From Clostridia bacterium (GTDB lineage: Bacteria > Bacillota > Clostridia > Oscillospirales > Acutalibacteraceae), in the NCBI GenBank assembly GCA_017631705.1, contig JAGBSU010000134.1:1-7314 (forward strand): DNA of 7,314 bases, given 5' to 3'. A program made the translations under genes and the position numbers. Below are positions 4,952-7,314 of the stretch, in pieces. Each line of letters begins with the position of its first letter. Positions within the stretch are counted from its first letter, which is position 1. The notes under the pieces are model-generated. The model was not told where the DNA came from and did not search any database. It was given only the letters and a program-made list of their open reading frames with translations.

Positions 4952-7314
4952 ATGAAACAAAATCAAATGCTGAAAAGGGTGTTAGCGGTTTTGCTGGCAA
5001 TGGCGTTGTTGGTATTATCGGTACCGACTTGCTTTGCCGAGCCTGCTGAAGAAGAATCGGCTGCCGCAGAGGAAACGGTTGGCACCGAAGAAACTGTGGA
5101 AGGAGAAGCCACGGAGGGAGAGACTGAAAAAGAGGAATCTGATTCGGTCGGTACTTACATGGAATACTATGGCCTTCACGCCGATGACGAGCGTCCTTCG
5201 GATGAAATTGTTCTTTCGCAAGAGCAATTGTCTTCTGTGGCAGTTGCGGAGCAATCAATTGCGACACACGGCGACAAAAGCAGTATGGTCATCAGCAAAG
5301 ATAACGCATTTTGCGAGTGGACGGTGGAAGTGCCTACAACCGGTATTTACCACATGTATTTTGATTACTATCCGCTCGCCGAAAGCGGTCGTGACATTAC
5401 TTTGAGCGTCTTGATTGACGGAACAAACCCGTTTGTAGAAGCAGCCACATTGTCACTACCTCGTTTGTGGAAAGATGCTACGGAAATTCAATCCGATGAT
5501 TTAGGAAACGATTTGCGTCCCTCACAAGAAGAGCGGCACGATTGGTTAAACGCCGCGTTCATCGATTTGCTGGGCATGTATCAAAACCCTTACTTCTTTT
5601 ATCTTGAAGCGGGCGCACATACCGTGCGTGTGGAGCGCGTGCGTGAGGCATTGGCCATCGAGCGTATTGTGCTGAAAAACGAAGATGTGTTACTTTCTTA
5701 TGATGAATATGCGGCGCAGTTCAATGCCGATAAAAAGCCGCAAGGCGTTCTTCATAAATTGGAAACAGAAACTCCGTACAGCAAGAGCAGTTCGACTGTT
5801 TATGCCGGTACCGACCACCAAGATGTAGCAACGACACCGAACCACCCGACAGACATGAAGTTGAATTTCATCGGCGGCGGCAACTGGTCTACCAACGGTC
5901 AAACCTTGACATGGGAAGTGCCGAGCGAAATAAACGGCAAGCCGGTAGAGGAAGGTTGGTATCAATTGGCTTTCCGTGCTCGCCAAAGTGCTAACCAAGG
6001 TATGATTTCTTATCGTTCCTTGTCGATTAACGGTGTTGTGCCGTTTGCTGAAGCTAACCAATTGGAATTCTATTACGATTCCGAGTGGAAGGTATATGCC
6101 GTCGGCGGCAAAGAGGTGAAGCCGGTATATCTCAAACCCGGCGATAAAATTTCACTTTCTTGCGTGGCGGGTGTCTTGTGCGATGTTTTACGAGAAATTC
6201 AACAAAGTGTGTTAACTTTAAACCAATTGTATCGTGATATCATCGTGATAACCGGTACGGCACCGGATATTTATCAAGACTATTATTTGGAAGATGAAAT
6301 CCCCCATTTAAACGATATCTTATTGACCGAACAAAAGCGGTTTAATGATATTGCTAATACTATTATTGAAGTTACCGGTGAAACCGGTTCGCAGACCTCT
6401 GTTATTCAAAAGGCAGCTGAAAAGTTGGGGATTTATGCTTCAAAATCGTATGAAATTACCGCGAATTTGGCGCAGTTTAAGAGCAACATTGAAAGCCTTA
6501 GTTCCTTGCTTTTGACTTTCGGCGGTCAACCGTTGGATATTGATTGTATGTATTTTGTTCCTGTCGGCGAAGAACTGCCGAGCGGCCGCGTTGGATTCCT
6601 TGAGTCGGCAAAGTACAGTATTGCTAAGTTTATCGGTTCGTTCCTTAACGATTATCAAATTGAAAACGATGCCCGAAACAAGGTTACTGTTTGGGTTACT
6701 ACCGGTCGCGACCAATTACAAGTGCTCAGTGCCATGGTGAAGGAGTTCACGAACAAAACAAAAATTCCGGTTCAATTAAATTTAGTGGACACACACGACA
6801 CCTTGATTCAAGCGACGATGGCCGGTAAAGGTCCCGATGTTGCCTTGATGATTGGTTCGGAGTTTGTTGTTAACCTATCCATGCGCGGCGCGTTGGTGAA
6901 CCTAATAAACGGTAAATTTGATATCGAGACCGAGCGAGAAGGAACCTATACGGAATCAGCTTGGAAACGATTCCGCTACTACAACGGCAAAGAACACGGC
7001 ATTTATGCCATTCCGGAAACTTTAACCTGGCCGATTATGTTCTACCGCACCGATATTTTTGAAGAGTTGGATTTAACACCGCCGGAGACTTGGGATGAAT
7101 TTTATGAGATGCTGCGTACCTTGCAAGGTCGTAACATGAACGTCGGTATGACGGAAACAGCCACAGCGGCCCCGGGTGTTTCGGGTAGTATCGATGTGTT
7201 CCAAAGCTTGTTATTCCAACGCGGTGGAACATATTATAACGATACTCTGACACAAACATTGTTTGACCAACCGGTCGCTTACGAATCGTTTGAAGATTGG
7301 GCAGAACTGTATTC
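4952..7314 (+). CDS. Multidomain extracellular sugar-binding protein of an ABC transporter (3' end beyond window)
   Basis: An open frame of 787 codons without a stop, cut by the right edge. AAGGGTG (4938-4944) is seven bases before the ATG. Residues 1-29 are a signal peptide with a Lys/Arg N-region, a Leu/Ala/Val core and a CFA cleavage site. Residues 30-66 are a Glu/Thr/Ala-rich linker. Residues about 85-245 look like a beta-sandwich carbohydrate-binding domain (CEWTVEVPTTGIY, 121-133), with a WKD...LRPSQ segment (173-192) that I recall from large Clostridia/Paenibacillus binding proteins. Residues 265-440 look like a second beta-rich domain; 410-570 are largely helical. From about 577 the family-1 solute-binding domain begins (KVTVWVTTGRDQ, GKGPDVALM 625-633, YAIPETLTWPIMFYRTDIF 685-703, TWDEFYEML 713-721); its C-terminal part lies outside. 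The role is capturing a sugar outside the cell for import. Permease genes are expected downstream. Substrate is unknown. There is no clear lipobox. Confidence 0.87.
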   Translation, partial: MKQNQMLKRVLAVLLAMALLVLSVPTCFAEPAEEESAAAEETVGTEETVEGEATEGETEKEESDSVGTYMEYYGLHADDERPSDEIVLSQEQLSSVAVAEQSIATHGDKSSMVISKDNAFCEWTVEVPTTGIYHMYFDYYPLAESGRDITLSVLIDGTNPFVEAATLSLPRLWKDATEIQSDDLGNDLRPSQEERHDWLNAAFIDLLGMYQNPYFFYLEAGAHTVRVERVREALAIERIVLKNEDVLLSYDEYAAQFNADKKPQGVLHKLETETPYSKSSSTVYAGTDHQDVATTPNHPTDMKLNFIGGGNWSTNGQTLTWEVPSEINGKPVEEGWYQLAFRARQSANQGMISYRSLSINGVVPFAEANQLEFYYDSEWKVYAVGGKEVKPVYLKPGDKISLSCVAGVLCDVLREIQQSVLTLNQLYRDIIVITGTAPDIYQDYYLEDEIPHLNDILLTEQKRFNDIANTIIEVTGETGSQTSVIQKAAEKLGIYASKSYEITANLAQFKSNIESLSSLLLTFGGQPLDIDCMYFVPVGEELPSGRVGFLESAKYSIAKFIGSFLNDYQIENDARNKVTVWVTTGRDQLQVLSAMVKEFTNKTKIPVQLNLVDTHDTLIQATMAGKGPDVALMIGSEFVVNLSMRGALVNLINGKFDIETEREGTYTESAWKRFRYYNGKEHGIYAIPETLTWPIMFYRTDIFEELDLTPPETWDEFYEMLRTLQGRNMNVGMTETATAAPGVSGSIDVFQSLLFQRGGTYYNDTLTQTLFDQPVAYESFEDWAELY

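Noticed and set aside
5030..5032. Lipoprotein cysteine C27 in the binding-protein signal peptide
   Set aside because: The preceding residues V-P-T do not make a lipobox, and a normal signal peptidase I site follows.
4846..5049. A TTG-initiated 67-codon open frame before and within the binding-protein gene
   Set aside because: It overlaps the signal peptide coding region out of frame and ends at once after it; no ribosome binding site.
1..7314. CRISPR array, insertion sequence, tRNA or rRNA genes
   Set aside because: No regularly spaced repeats, transposase-like frame, terminal inverted repeats or structural-RNA signatures were seen on either strand.

Overview
The window looks like chromosomal DNA from an anaerobic Clostridia-type Bacillota, possibly an uncultured Oscillospirales or Christensenellales relative. 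This is an inference from A+T-rich intergenic DNA around more balanced coding DNA, strong AGGAGG-type ribosome binding sites, sigma-A-like promoters, a NifU-like/GGGtGRT gene pair and a very large Gram-positive-style sugar-binding protein. No mobile element, CRISPR array, tRNA or rRNA is visible. Every gene reads rightward.

Layout. (1) Positions 1-125 form a promoter region with a leftward promoter (9-37) facing out of the window and a rightward promoter (63-91). (2) Positions 126-1601 hold a tightly spaced pair: a CPBP/CAAX-type intramembrane protease and tadA, the tRNA adenosine deaminase. (3) Positions 1622-3532 are a self-contained transcription unit with a near-consensus promoter, a NifU-like Fe-S scaffold protein with an extra C-terminal region, a GGGtGRT-family protein, and a strong intrinsic terminator. 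(4) Positions 3533-3730 are an A+T-rich spacer with an imperfect palindrome and a TTGACA/TATAAT promoter. (5) Positions 3731-4690 encode a PfkB/ribokinase-family sugar kinase. (6) Positions 4691-4951 hold a weak terminator candidate, a -10 element and a potentially structured leader. (7) From 4952 past the right edge runs a long open frame for a multidomain extracellular sugar-binding protein: signal peptide, acidic linker, two beta-rich carbohydrate-binding-like regions, a helical region, then an ABC solute-binding domain cut by the window end.

How they fit. The kinase and the binding protein suggest a carbohydrate uptake and phosphorylation locus, with permease genes expected just downstream. 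The protease and tadA are housekeeping genes. The scaffold/GGGtGRT pair is the most interesting part: a two-gene, probably highly expressed unit (21 of 22 arginine codons are CGT/CGC, against 2 of 9 in the protease gene) that links an atypical Fe-S scaffold to a conserved protein whose biochemical role I do not know.
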